From assembly GCA_027665725.1 (NCBI GenBank), contig JAQDDS010000004.1, positions 62,001 through 126,000 on the forward strand: a stretch of 64,000 nucleotides of DNA. Direction: 5' to 3'. The translations under genes and the position numbers were made by a program. Below the pieces are notes generated by a model, which saw only the letters and a list, made by a program, of their open reading frames with translations, did no database searches and had not been told where the DNA came from. The stretch is from Streptococcaceae bacterium AF77-01CM03A. GTDB taxonomy: Bacteria; Bacillota; Bacilli; Lactobacillales; Streptococcaceae. Position 1 is the first letter of the stretch, and each line of letters starts with the position of its first letter. This document shows, in pieces, positions 17,186 through 25,052 of this stretch.

Positions 17186-18220
17186 GTGATTCAACAAATC
17201 GATAATTTAATCGTCTCTATTGTGATTAGTGCTTATAATGAAGAGAAGTACTTACCGGGCTTAATCGAAGATTTAAAAAAACAGACATACAATAAAGGAA
17301 ATATTGAAATTCTATTTATTAACGCAATGTCTACAGATAAGACAGCCGATATTATTCAGCGATTTATTGCTGAGAATACTGAATTTAGGTCAATTAGATT
17401 GTATGATAACCCTAAAAAGAATCAAGCAAGTGGCTTTAATTTAGGGATTAAGAATTCTAATGGAGACCTTATTTTGAAGATTGATGCGCACTCCAAAGTC
17501 ACAGAGAATTTTGTGAGGAATAATGTTGAGTTAATCAATCAGGGAGAATATATCTGTGGTGGCCCTAGACCGACGATTGTTGAAGGCAAAGGGAAATGGT
17601 CAGAAGCTTTACATATCGTTGAAGAAAATATGTTTGGAAGTAGCATCGCAGATTATCGAAATAGCTCTCAAGACAGATATGTTTCTTCAATTTTTCATGG
17701 TATGTACCGTCGAGAAGTTTTTGAGAAAGCTGGTTTAGTCGATGAACAACTTGGAAGAACAGAAGACAATGAACTTCATTATCGTATCAGAAATCATGGA
17801 TATAAAATAAGATTTAGTCCCAATGTTTTATCTTATCAATATATTCGACCAACATTTAAAAAGATGCTCCACCAAAAGTATTCAAACGGGCTATGGATTG
17901 GATTGACAACTCATGTTAAACCAAAATGTCTATCTATTTTTCATTATGTTCCCTTTGCGTTTGTGTTAAGCATTTTTGTAAGTACTATGCTACTACCTTT
18001 TTCTCCATTGTTTTTAATGTTTCTAGTAGCAGTTTATAGCCTATTTGTAATTTCATTGACTATACTTACCTTATTGAAACATAAGAATGTAGCATTGCTC
18101 TTAATGCCATTTATGCTGTTTTCAATCCATTTTGCCTACGGCATAGGCACAATAGTTGGGTTGATTAAAGGTTTTAAATGGAGAACAAGTTATAAATCTG
18201 AAATTCAGTATTTAAATTAA
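17186..18220 (+). CDS. GT2-family glycosyltransferase, membrane-bound
   Basis: This 344-aa enzyme begins at GTG 17186, 6 nt after AGGAGA. The N-terminal GT-A domain (about residues 8-240) shows VSIVISAYNEEKYLPGL, reading here as SIVISAYNEEKYL, and the nucleotide-metal motif KIDAHSKV near residue 98 in place of DxD. About three membrane helices close the protein (from about residue 250). This layout fits enzymes that extend lipid-linked sugars. The FlaA1-type dehydratase follows 57 nt later, so the two may make a surface polysaccharide. The set matches the pneumococcal order SP_0102-SP_0103 by recall. Acceptor and sugar donor are unknown. Confidence 0.86.
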   Translation: MIQQIDNLIVSIVISAYNEEKYLPGLIEDLKKQTYNKGNIEILFINAMSTDKTADIIQRFIAENTEFRSIRLYDNPKKNQASGFNLGIKNSNGDLILKIDAHSKVTENFVRNNVELINQGEYICGGPRPTIVEGKGKWSEALHIVEENMFGSSIADYRNSSQDRYVSSIFHGMYRREVFEKAGLVDEQLGRTEDNELHYRIRNHGYKIRFSPNVLSYQYIRPTFKKMLHQKYSNGLWIGLTTHVKPKCLSIFHYVPFAFVLSIFVSTMLLPFSPLFLMFLVAVYSLFVISLTILTLLKHKNVALLLMPFMLFSIHFAYGIGTIVGLIKGFKWRTSYKSEIQYLN

Positions 18221-18277
18221 GACTCCTTATCTCATGCTCAATTAAACATTTTCTCTGTATAGGAGGATACCATTCAC

Positions 18278-20128
18278 ATGAATAAAAAAATAACAGATTA
18301 CGTAATTGATCTGGTTGAAGTATTAAATAAACAACAGAAACAAATTTTTTGGGGATTTTTTGATATTGCCAGTATGGTCTTATCAATTATTGTTTCCTAT
18401 ATTCTATTTTATGGCTTGATTAATCCAGCCCCGGTTGACTATGTCATTTACACAGCTCTAACCTTCCTTTTTTACCAGCTTATGATTGGATTCTGGGGGC
18501 TTAATGCTAGTATTAGTCGTTATAGCAAAATCACAGATTTTATGAAGATTTTCTTCGGAGTGACTATCAGTAGTATCTTGTCTTATGTGATCTGCTATGC
18601 TTTCTTGCCGCTCTTTTCTGTCCGCTTTATCGTACTCTTTATCCTATTAACAACTTTCTTGATTCTACTTCCTCGTATCACTTGGCAGTTGATTTACTCA
18701 AGACGTAAAAAGGGAAATGGAGATGGAGAACACCGTCGTACCTTCTTGATTGGTGCTGGTGACGGTGGCGCGCTTTTTATGAACAGCTACCAGCATCCTA
18801 CTAGTGACCTCGAATTGGTCGGGATTCTGGATAATGATGAAAAGAAAAAAGGACAAAAGCTTGGGAAAATCCCAGTTTTGGGTTCTTATGATGATCTGCC
18901 AGAATTGGCTAAACGTTACAGAGTTGAAAAAGTTATCGTTGCGATTCCGTCTTTAGATCCATCTGAGTATGAACGAATCCTGCAAATGTGTAACCGTATC
19001 GGTGTAAAATGCTTCAAGATGCCGATGATTGAGTCAGTTGTGCAAGGGATTCAACCTCAAGCAGGTGGTTTCCAGAAAATTGATATCACGGACCTTTTGG
19101 GACGTAAAGAGATTCAGCTTGATGAATCTCGTCTGGGTTCTGAAATCACTAGCAAAACGATCTTAGTGACTGGTGCCGGAGGTTCAATTGGATCAGAAAT
19201 CTGCCGTCAAGTTAGTCGATTCAATCCTGAACGTGTCATTTTGCTAGGACATGGGGAAAATTCTATTTACCTGATTTACCATGAATTGATTCGTAAATTC
19301 CAGGAAATTGACTTTGTTCCTGTCATTGCCGATATTCAAGATTATGACCGTTTGCTTCAAGTTTTTGAACAGTACGAACCAGCGATTGTTTACCATGCTG
19401 CAGCTCATAAACATGTTCCGATGATGGAGCGTAATCCAAAAGAAGCCTTCAAGAATAACATTCTTGGAACTTATAATGTTGCTAGAGCGGTTGACGCTGC
19501 TCGAGTTCCAAAAATGGTCATGATTTCGACAGATAAGGCCGTTAATCCACCAAACGTAATGGGAGCAACTAAACGTGTAGCTGAGTTAATTGTTACAGGC
19601 TTTAACCAACGTAGCCAATCAACCTACTGTGCGGTTCGTTTCGGTAATGTACTCGGTAGTCGTGGTAGTGTGATTCCTGTCTTTGAACGTCAGATTGCTG
19701 AAGGGGGGCCTGTGACGGTGACAGACTTCCGCATGACTCGTTACTTCATGACCATTCCAGAGGCTAGTCGTTTGGTAATTCATGCAGGAGCTTATGCAAG
19801 AGACGGCGAAGTCTTTATCCTTGATATGGGCAAACCAGTACGCATTTACGATTTGGCTAAGAAAATGGTTTTACTCAGTGGCCATACTGAAAATGAAATT
19901 CCAATCGTAGAAGTAGGAATTCGCCCAGGTGAAAAACTTTACGAAGAGTTGCTTGTATCAACAGAATTAGTTGACAATCAAGTAATGGACAAAATCTTTG
20001 TTGGTAAAGTAAATGTAATGCCTCTTGAAATGATCGATCAGAAGATTGAAGAGTTCCGTACTATGCAGGGTTCTGAGTTGAAGAGAGCTATTATCAGCTT
20101 TGCTAACGAAACAACTCATGTTGACTGA
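18278..20128 (+). CDS. Nucleoside-diphosphate sugar 4,6-dehydratase, FlaA1/CapD/WbpM type
   Basis: This 616-aa protein has four N-terminal membrane helices (about residues 25-150), a first Rossmann domain, and a catalytic NAD-binding domain beginning GAGGSIGSE at residue 299. The active-site string STDKAVNPPNVMGATKR has Met428 and Lys432 where short-chain dehydrogenases usually have YxxxK. This Met-xxx-Lys variant is known from WbpM-like large dehydratases. Such enzymes convert UDP-GlcNAc to a 4-keto-6-deoxy sugar for capsule, O-antigen or glycoprotein sugars. The start ATG 18278 is preceded by TAGGAGGATACC (18261-18272). Its partner glycosyltransferase lies upstream. Confidence 0.9.
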   Translation: MNKKITDYVIDLVEVLNKQQKQIFWGFFDIASMVLSIIVSYILFYGLINPAPVDYVIYTALTFLFYQLMIGFWGLNASISRYSKITDFMKIFFGVTISSILSYVICYAFLPLFSVRFIVLFILLTTFLILLPRITWQLIYSRRKKGNGDGEHRRTFLIGAGDGGALFMNSYQHPTSDLELVGILDNDEKKKGQKLGKIPVLGSYDDLPELAKRYRVEKVIVAIPSLDPSEYERILQMCNRIGVKCFKMPMIESVVQGIQPQAGGFQKIDITDLLGRKEIQLDESRLGSEITSKTILVTGAGGSIGSEICRQVSRFNPERVILLGHGENSIYLIYHELIRKFQEIDFVPVIADIQDYDRLLQVFEQYEPAIVYHAAAHKHVPMMERNPKEAFKNNILGTYNVARAVDAARVPKMVMISTDKAVNPPNVMGATKRVAELIVTGFNQRSQSTYCAVRFGNVLGSRGSVIPVFERQIAEGGPVTVTDFRMTRYFMTIPEASRLVIHAGAYARDGEVFILDMGKPVRIYDLAKKMVLLSGHTENEIPIVEVGIRPGEKLYEELLVSTELVDNQVMDKIFVGKVNVMPLEMIDQKIEEFRTMQGSELKRAIISFANETTHVD

Positions 20129-20137
20129 AACAGATGA

Positions 20138-20187
20138 GATATTATCCGCGACTTCTTTTAGGTAGGGAGCGGATAGTATCTTTTTTG
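20138..20187 (+). terminator. Terminator after dehydratase
   Basis: GATATTATCCGC (20138-20149) pairs with GCGGATAGTATC (20169-20180, one GU), followed by six T. Confidence 0.85.
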
Positions 20188-20271
20188 TCAGCCCTCATGA
20201 CTCGTGCGCTTACTTGTCAGCTATCAACACTTATGATAAAATATAGTCATCAAAGTAAATAGGAGTATTTT

Positions 20272-20625
20272 ATGATTAACGCAATTAAAAACTTCTTTAA
20301 GGGTTATGTAGATTTCTCTGGACGTTCAACACGTCCTGATTACTGGTGGATTGGGTTGGCAAACATTATCTTTGCTATTCCTTTTTACATAGTCTACGGT
20401 AGTGCAATAGCAAATCCAGATAGCGAAGCTGCTGTTATGACTTTGGGTCTTTTCATATTTATTTATTTCATTTTTGGTCTGGCACTTTTCTTGCCTCAAC
20501 TTGCATTGACAGTTCGTCGTCTGCGTGATGCTGGTTTCCATTGGGCACTCATTTTCGTTGCATTTGTTCCATTTGTTGGAAGTATCGCTCTTTTGGTGCT
20601 TCTAGCTATGCCATCAAAGGACTAA
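20272..20625 (+). CDS. DUF805 membrane protein, copy 1
   Basis: This 117-aa protein has the DUF805 form: amphipathic start (INAIKNFFKGYVDFSGRSTRP), then DYWW and three or four helices with RRLRDAGFHWAL between the last two. The start ATG 20272 follows AGGAGTATTTT. A paralogue lies at 20804-21247. DUF805 proteins are uncharacterised inner-membrane proteins, sometimes linked to stress and lipid changes. This copy ends with ALLVLLAMPSKD and lacks the 25-residue tail of copy 2. Confidence 0.88.
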   Translation: MINAIKNFFKGYVDFSGRSTRPDYWWIGLANIIFAIPFYIVYGSAIANPDSEAAVMTLGLFIFIYFIFGLALFLPQLALTVRRLRDAGFHWALIFVAFVPFVGSIALLVLLAMPSKD

Positions 20626-20714
20626 CGATAAGTTCAACTTTCTGAAGAATGCTACAAGAACGAAGAAGTTTCAATCTTGACTCGGGTTTCTTGAGTCTTG
20701 TTGGACAATTTACC

Positions 20715-20750
20715 AATACTCCCAAGTCTCTAGTTGAATTTGGGAGTGTT
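20715..20750 (+). other. Hairpin between the two DUF805 genes
   Basis: AATACTCCCAA (20715-20725) pairs with TTGGGAGTGTT (20740-20750; one GU). No U-tract follows, so it may be a weak terminator or mRNA-stability element. Confidence 0.6.
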
Positions 20751-20803
20751 CTATAATTGTAGGCTTGAGTATCTGCTAGTAAAATAAAAATTGGGAGAAT
20801 CAT

Positions 20804-21247
20804 ATGATTAACGCATATAAGAATTTTTTTAAGAATTATGCAGAGTTCACTGGACGCTCAACGCGTCCAGATTACTGGTGGGTTTGGCTAGGAAACTTTA
20901 TCCTTTCGATTCCTTTCTGGATTATCTATTTCTACACTGTATTTCTTAGTACCGTGATGGATTCAGTGAGCGATTCAGCCAGCGAAGCTACTTTCATGTT
21001 TTTTGGTTTAGTTGCCATTATTTATGCAGTTTTCTACCTAGCCATCTTGGTGCCAACAATAGCTTTGTCAGTTCGCCGTTTGCGTGATGCTGGATTCCAC
21101 TGGGCCTTTATCTTCCTTCACTTTGTTCCAATAGTCGGACGTTTTGCTCTATTAGTTCTGCTAGCGATGCCAAGTAAGGAAGTAGAAATAGTAACAATCA
21201 ATAGACCTAAAGAAGTTGAAAGCGAAGAAGCTACCCCCTTTGAATAA
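20804..21247 (+). CDS. DUF805 membrane protein, copy 2
   Basis: This 147-aa protein is a clear duplicate of the gene at 20272: both share NFFK.Y..F.GRSTRPDYWW at the start and RRLRDAGFHWA near the end. It has a longer middle loop and an added acidic C-terminal tail (KEVEIVTINRPKEVESEEATPFE, in part PKEVESEEATPFE). ATG 20804 follows GGGAGAATC. About four helices. Function unknown; tandem duplication of a DUF805 gene suggests dosage or partner function. Confidence 0.88.
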   Translation: MINAYKNFFKNYAEFTGRSTRPDYWWVWLGNFILSIPFWIIYFYTVFLSTVMDSVSDSASEATFMFFGLVAIIYAVFYLAILVPTIALSVRRLRDAGFHWAFIFLHFVPIVGRFALLVLLAMPSKEVEIVTINRPKEVESEEATPFE

Positions 21248-21289
21248 TTGGATGAGTACAGGGAATGTTATTCTCCACATTAAGATCAG

Positions 21290-21331
21290 ACAAAAAGCTC
21301 CCAAACCTAACTTTTAGGCTGGGAGTCTTTT
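21290..21331. terminator. Bidirectional terminator
   Basis: A-rich segment, then GCTCCCAAACCTAA pairing with TTAGGCTGGGAGT, then T-rich segment. It separates the converging DUF805 and HAD genes. Confidence 0.85.
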
Positions 21332-21334
21332 GTT

Positions 21335-21976
21335 TTAGAGTTTTAATTGTAGATGATGTAAAATGTCTCTTGGTTGATGTGCAACCCAGTCAGGTTGATA
21401 GGTCATGAGGTCCTTCTCGTCACCAAATCCCCAAGTAACCGCTAGTTTTTTAATGCCAGTTTCTTGGGCGCCAATCATATCAAATTTTGTATCTCCGATA
21501 AGGACAACTCTATCTGGGGCTAGGTTATGAGTTTGCAGAGCTTGGCAAATGACATCCGCCTTGTGTAAAGCCTGAGGACTTGAACCATAGATGCCGTCAA
21601 AGAAGTGATCGATTTCAAAATTAGCTGTCATATGGACTGCTGTCGGAGTATTTTTTGTTGTCGTGATATAGAGAGGATAATGTTGGGATAGTTCAGTGAG
21701 TAGTTCCTTGATTTGTGGAAATAGTTGGGCTTCGTAAACTCCTTTTTCCTTATAGTAGGAACGATAAAGCTGGATAGCTAGCTCAATCTGCTCAGTTGGT
21801 AAGCAACTAGCGAAACTAGTTTCCAAAGGAGGTCCCATAAAACCACGTATGGTTTTTGCGTCTGGACTAGGGACTCCCAATTGTTCAAAAGTATAGGTGA
21901 AGCCATTGTGAATACCGATCGAGCTGTCCACAAGGGTTCCATCTAAGTCGAAAAAGATGGCTGATAGGGATGACAT
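21335..21976 (-). CDS. HAD-superfamily phosphatase (Gph-like)
   Basis: This 213-aa enzyme has the four HAD motifs: FFDLDGTLVDSS (residues 8-19, nucleophile Asp), TTTKNT near residue 105 (Thr), Lys near 140 and IGDTKFDMIGA near 165 (acidic pair). A helical cap lies between motifs 1 and 2. Phosphoglycolate-phosphatase-like by form; the true substrate (phosphosugar or nucleotide) is open. It is transcribed away from the serine dehydratase genes' start, 23 nt downstream of sdaAA, so it may be co-transcribed with them. Confidence 0.85.
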   Translation of the reverse strand: MSSLSAIFFDLDGTLVDSSIGIHNGFTYTFEQLGVPSPDAKTIRGFMGPPLETSFASCLPTEQIELAIQLYRSYYKEKGVYEAQLFPQIKELLTELSQHYPLYITTTKNTPTAVHMTANFEIDHFFDGIYGSSPQALHKADVICQALQTHNLAPDRVVLIGDTKFDMIGAQETGIKKLAVTWGFGDEKDLMTYQPDWVAHQPRDILHHLQLKL

Positions 21977-21999
21977 TGATTCTCCTAGTAATCTTGAAA

Positions 22000-22872
22000 T
22001 TATTCGCCGAAGATTTCTTTTTGAAGGCGACGGCCTGTCGGTGTGGCTGCGAGACCACCTTCGGCAGTTTCACGAAAGGTAGTTGGGAGGCTAGAGCCTA
22101 CTTGGTACATGGCATCAATGACTTCGTCAACTGGGATTTTTGATTCGATACCAGCTAAAGCCATATCAGCTGCGATGAAGGCGAAGCTTGCTCCCATGGC
22201 ATTACGCTTAACACATGGAACCTCAACCAAACCTGCAACTGGATCGCAGATAAGACCGAGCATGTTTTTGATAACGAAGGCGATAGCCTGACTCGCTTGA
22301 TAAGGAGTTCCACCTGCAGCTAGAGTTAGGGCAGCAGCGCTCATGGCAGAGGCAGATCCAACTTCGGCTTGACAGCCTCCTTCAGCTCCCGAGATAGAAG
22401 CGTTATTAGCAATGACGAGCCCAAAAGCACCAGCAGCAAAGAGAAAATTTAGTTGTTGTTCATGCGTTAAATTTAACTTTTGAATAGCAGATGTGAGAAC
22501 TGCAGGAAGACAACCTGCGCTACCTGCGGTTGGTGTCGCACACACAAGGCCCATCTTGGCATTGTGTTCATTAACGGCAATGGCGTTACGGGCGGCAGAC
22601 AAGACAGTGAAGTCTGATAAGGTCTTTCCTCTTTTGATGTAGTGGTCGAGCTTAGCTGCATCACCACCAGTCAAACCGCTACGAGATTTCTTTTCGCTGA
22701 GACCAAGCTCGACGGAAGCTTTCATGACTTCAAGATTGCGTTCCATGAGGAGGAGAACTTCTTCTCGCTCGCGACCAGTTAGCTCATATTCAGTAGTAAT
22801 CATGAGCTCAGCAACATTACCTTGAAAATCTAGTTCGGCTTGTTCGACTAATTCTTTGATAGAGTAAAACAT
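22000..22872 (-). CDS. sdaAA: L-serine dehydratase, alpha chain
   Basis: This 290-aa iron-sulfur subunit works with SdaAB to turn L-serine into pyruvate and ammonia. Cysteines that bind the 4Fe-4S cluster are spread as in the family: LVCATPTAGSAGCLPAV, CQAEVGSAS, LICDPVAGLVEVPCVKRN. The Ser/Thr-rich substrate loop (TPTAGSAG) is present. The start ATG 22872 is 8 nt after SdaAB with TAGGAGA. Length is normal for the two-subunit enzyme of Gram-positives. Oxygen-sensitive; supports serine use as energy or nitrogen source. Confidence 0.95.
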   Translation of the reverse strand: MFYSIKELVEQAELDFQGNVAELMITTEYELTGREREEVLLLMERNLEVMKASVELGLSEKKSRSGLTGGDAAKLDHYIKRGKTLSDFTVLSAARNAIAVNEHNAKMGLVCATPTAGSAGCLPAVLTSAIQKLNLTHEQQLNFLFAAGAFGLVIANNASISGAEGGCQAEVGSASAMSAAALTLAAGGTPYQASQAIAFVIKNMLGLICDPVAGLVEVPCVKRNAMGASFAFIAADMALAGIESKIPVDEVIDAMYQVGSSLPTTFRETAEGGLAATPTGRRLQKEIFGE

Positions 22873-22880
22873 ATTTTCTC

Positions 22881-23552
22881 CTATTGAAAGAAATTGACAT
22901 TGTGCAAATGAGGAATTTTACGAATTTCTTCGATAGATTCTTCACAGTTGCGACTATCAACTTCTATAATCATGATGGCTTTCTCCCCGGCCTTTTCTCG
23001 GGTCACATTCATTTGGGCGATGTTAATGTCAAAGCGAGACAGGGCCTCTGTCACATGAGCAATCATACCCGGGACATCCTGATGAACGATGATAATAGTA
23101 GGGGTGTTCATGTTGAGAGATACGGCAAAACCATTTAATTCTGTCACCTGGATATTTCCACCGCCGATTGAAATTCCTGTTACGCTGATAGTCTTACGAT
23201 CGTTCTTAACAGTGATTTTCGTAGTATTTGGGTGGGGAGCATTACTGTCCTTTTGGATGGTCCACACGATTTTAATGCCACGCTTGTGGGCGATTTCTAA
23301 ACTATTTGGAATTTCAGGGTCATCCGTATCCATTCCCAAAATACCAGCTACAAGGGCAAGGTCTGTCCCGTGTCCACGATAGGTTTTTGCAAAAGAGTTA
23401 AAAAGCTGGAATTCAACCTCAGTTGGAGTATCATCAAAGATAGATGACACGATTTTACCGATACGAACAGCTCCTGCCGTGTGACTACTAGATGGCCCAA
23501 TCATGACTGGTCCAATGATATCAAAGACAGATTGAAAACGAAGTGATTGCAT
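22881..23552 (-). CDS. sdaAB: L-serine dehydratase, beta chain
   Basis: This 223-aa subunit has an N-terminal region starting FDIIGPVMIGPSSSHTAGA and a C-terminal ACT domain (about residues 148-220; NMNTPTIIIVHQDVPGMIAHV). The ACT domain likely binds serine or another amino acid. First gene of the sdaAB-sdaAA pair. A TATAAT lies on the minus strand at 23588-23583, about 30 nt upstream of the start; no good -35 was seen. Confidence 0.95.
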   Translation of the reverse strand: MQSLRFQSVFDIIGPVMIGPSSSHTAGAVRIGKIVSSIFDDTPTEVEFQLFNSFAKTYRGHGTDLALVAGILGMDTDDPEIPNSLEIAHKRGIKIVWTIQKDSNAPHPNTTKITVKNDRKTISVTGISIGGGNIQVTELNGFAVSLNMNTPTIIIVHQDVPGMIAHVTEALSRFDINIAQMNVTREKAGEKAIMIIEVDSRNCEESIEEIRKIPHLHNVNFFQ

Positions 23553-23699
23553 CTGTTTCCCCTTAAAAAGATTCTTACTTCTATTATAGCAAAGATTAGA
23601 TGTAAGTGCTTAATTACTTTCTGAAATATACAAAAAGATTAAAATGCTTTTATAACAAGGGTTTTGTAACAAAAAGTGGCTTTTTTAAGTAAATAAATC

Positions 23700-23755
23700 A
23701 CAGTTCTGTAACATTTCTACACAAATTCGTTAACAAATAGTAACATTAGAAAGGT
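23700..23755 (-). promoter_or_regulatory. Repeated TGTTA/TGTGTA boxes, possible WalR (VicR) site
   Basis: On the minus strand, TGTTAC, TGTTAA, TGTGTA and TGTTAC occur about 10, 12 and 10 nt apart upstream of the LysM gene. The WalR/VicR site is TGTNAN-N5-TGTNAN with 11-nt phasing, so the spacing is 1 nt off and the match is suggestive only. The pneumococcal LysM orthologue is reported in the VicRK regulon. Confidence 0.4.
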
Positions 23756-23792
23756 ATCATGGTAGTATAAGAAAAAAGGAGAACTTTTTTAA

Positions 23793-24419
23793 ATGAAATT
23801 AAACATTAAATCTAAACTTGCAGGATTTGCAGTTGTACTTGCTTTCCTTGCACCATCACTTACTTTTGCACAAGAAACAAAAACTTATACAGTTAAACCT
23901 GGAGACACTCTTTCAGAAATTGCTGAGACTTACAACACAACAGTTGAAAAATTAGCTAAATTGAACAACATTAAAAATGTTGACCTTATCTTTATTGACC
24001 AAGTATTGGTTATTGATGGGGCAGCTCCAGTTGCTGAAACTAAAACAACAGAAGCTCCTGTAGCAGAAGTTGAAGAAACTCCAGCAGTTGCTGAAACTGT
24101 TGTAGAAGAAACTACATATGAAGCTACTTACGAAGCTCCAGCTTCAGCACCTGCAGCAGCAGAAAGCTACTCAGCTCCAGCTGCAACTGTAAGCGGATCT
24201 GAAGCAGAAGCTAAAGAATGGATCGCTCAAAAAGAATCAGGCGGTAGCTACACAGCGACAAACGGACGTTACATCGGACGTTACCAATTGACAGATTCTT
24301 ACTTGAACGGTGACTACTCAGTTGAAAACCAAGAACGTGTAGCAGACGCTTATGTTGCAGGACGTTACGGTTCATGGACAGCTGCTAAGAACTTCTGGCT
24401 TAACAACGGTTGGTATTAA
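23793..24419 (+). CDS. Secreted LysM-domain cell-wall protein (Apf-like C-terminus)
   Basis: This 208-aa protein has a cleaved signal peptide (about residues 1-26, ending LTFA before QETKTYTV). A LysM domain (about 30-75: YTVKPGDTLSEIAETYNTTV) binds peptidoglycan. An Ala/Glu/Pro/Thr-rich linker (about 80-130) spans the wall. The last 75 residues (AKEWIAQKESGGSYTATNGR, then YGSWTAAKNFWLNNGWY) resemble the transglycosylase-like domain of aggregation-promoting factors. AAAAGGAG lies 10 nt before ATG 23793. It resembles pneumococcal SP_0107, a VicRK target; hydrolytic activity is not proven by sequence alone. Confidence 0.9.
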   Translation: MKLNIKSKLAGFAVVLAFLAPSLTFAQETKTYTVKPGDTLSEIAETYNTTVEKLAKLNNIKNVDLIFIDQVLVIDGAAPVAETKTTEAPVAEVEETPAVAETVVEETTYEATYEAPASAPAAAESYSAPAATVSGSEAEAKEWIAQKESGGSYTATNGRYIGRYQLTDSYLNGDYSVENQERVADAYVAGRYGSWTAAKNFWLNNGWY

Positions 24420-24427
24420 GAAGATAT

Positions 24428-24462
24428 AGAAAAGGAAGTCTCAATGACTTTCTTTTTTGTTT
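24428..24462 (+). terminator. Terminator after LysM gene
   Basis: AAAGGAAGTC pairs with GACTTTCTTT around TCAAT, then T-run. It overlaps the end of the minus-strand fragment at 24441. Confidence 0.75.
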
Positions 24463-24713
24463 ACAAAGATATCAACTTCTCGCTCTAGTTCTGTTAGTAA
24501 GTGTTCATCTTCTACTAGCTTAGCTAAGGAGAGTCCATTTTGTATCAACTGAGCATCATTAGTACAAATGCCTATACGAATATAGGAAAAAGCAAGTGTG
24601 TCATACTGTTTGCTTGCTTTTGCTTCCTCCAAGAGAGTGTAGCAAAGCTGTTTGCAAAGCAACTTATCACCATTGTAAAGATAAAGAGTTGAGAGATTCA
24701 AAAGCAACATCAT
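24441..24713 (-). pseudogene. C-terminal fragment of Rgg/TprA-type regulator
   Basis: The 90-residue frame matches only the last TPR-like helices of Rgg-family regulators (YDTLAFSYIRIGICTNDAQ, ELEREVDIF). There is no helix-turn-helix. The frame immediately upstream on the minus strand contains several stop codons, so the N-terminal two thirds is gone. No ribosome site precedes the first Met. It points to a former peptide-sensing locus beside the small hydrophobic ORF at 24741. Confidence 0.65.
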
Positions 24714-24740
24714 ATTTTGTCATTTTTATTATATCTAAGC

Positions 24741-24899
24741 ATGTCTACTAGTCCAATTGTTGGACTAGTGATTGGACATACTAAAATAAATCTAATAAAT
24801 TCTATTATTATTATTATGGCTCTTGGTATGATACTGGCATTAATTTTGGTATTATCAAGAGTGTATAGAAAATATTTTTATAGAGACGAAGATGACTAA
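24741..24899 (+). CDS. Small hydrophobic peptide, unknown (52 aa)
   Basis: From ATG 24741 the product is STSPIVGLVIGHTKINL followed by about 25 hydrophobic residues and a charged end RKYFYRDEDD; one membrane helix. A TTG at 24717 would extend it. No ribosome site was found for either start, so expression is doubtful. It lies next to the regulator remnant. The matching pneumococcal position holds a gene once labelled putative bacteriocin, but no Gly-Gly leader is visible here. Confidence 0.4.
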   Translation: MSTSPIVGLVIGHTKINLINSIIIIMALGMILALILVLSRVYRKYFYRDEDD

Positions 24900-24968
24900 A
24901 GTTTTTATCAATAATTGACTCCATAATATCTATAGGGAATTTACCTACTACAAATATCATAGAGCCAT

Positions 24969-24996
24969 AAAAAAGAGCCGTTTAAGGCTCTTTTTG
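24969..24996. terminator. Hairpin terminator
   Basis: AAAAGAGCC pairs with GGCTCTTTT around GTTTA, with A-run before and T-run after; works in both directions for the flanking convergent genes. Confidence 0.88.
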
Positions 24997-25052
24997 TGTG
25001 TTTACATTTGATGAGAGATCATTATAAACATTGGTGTTGAGGGCTTACAAGT

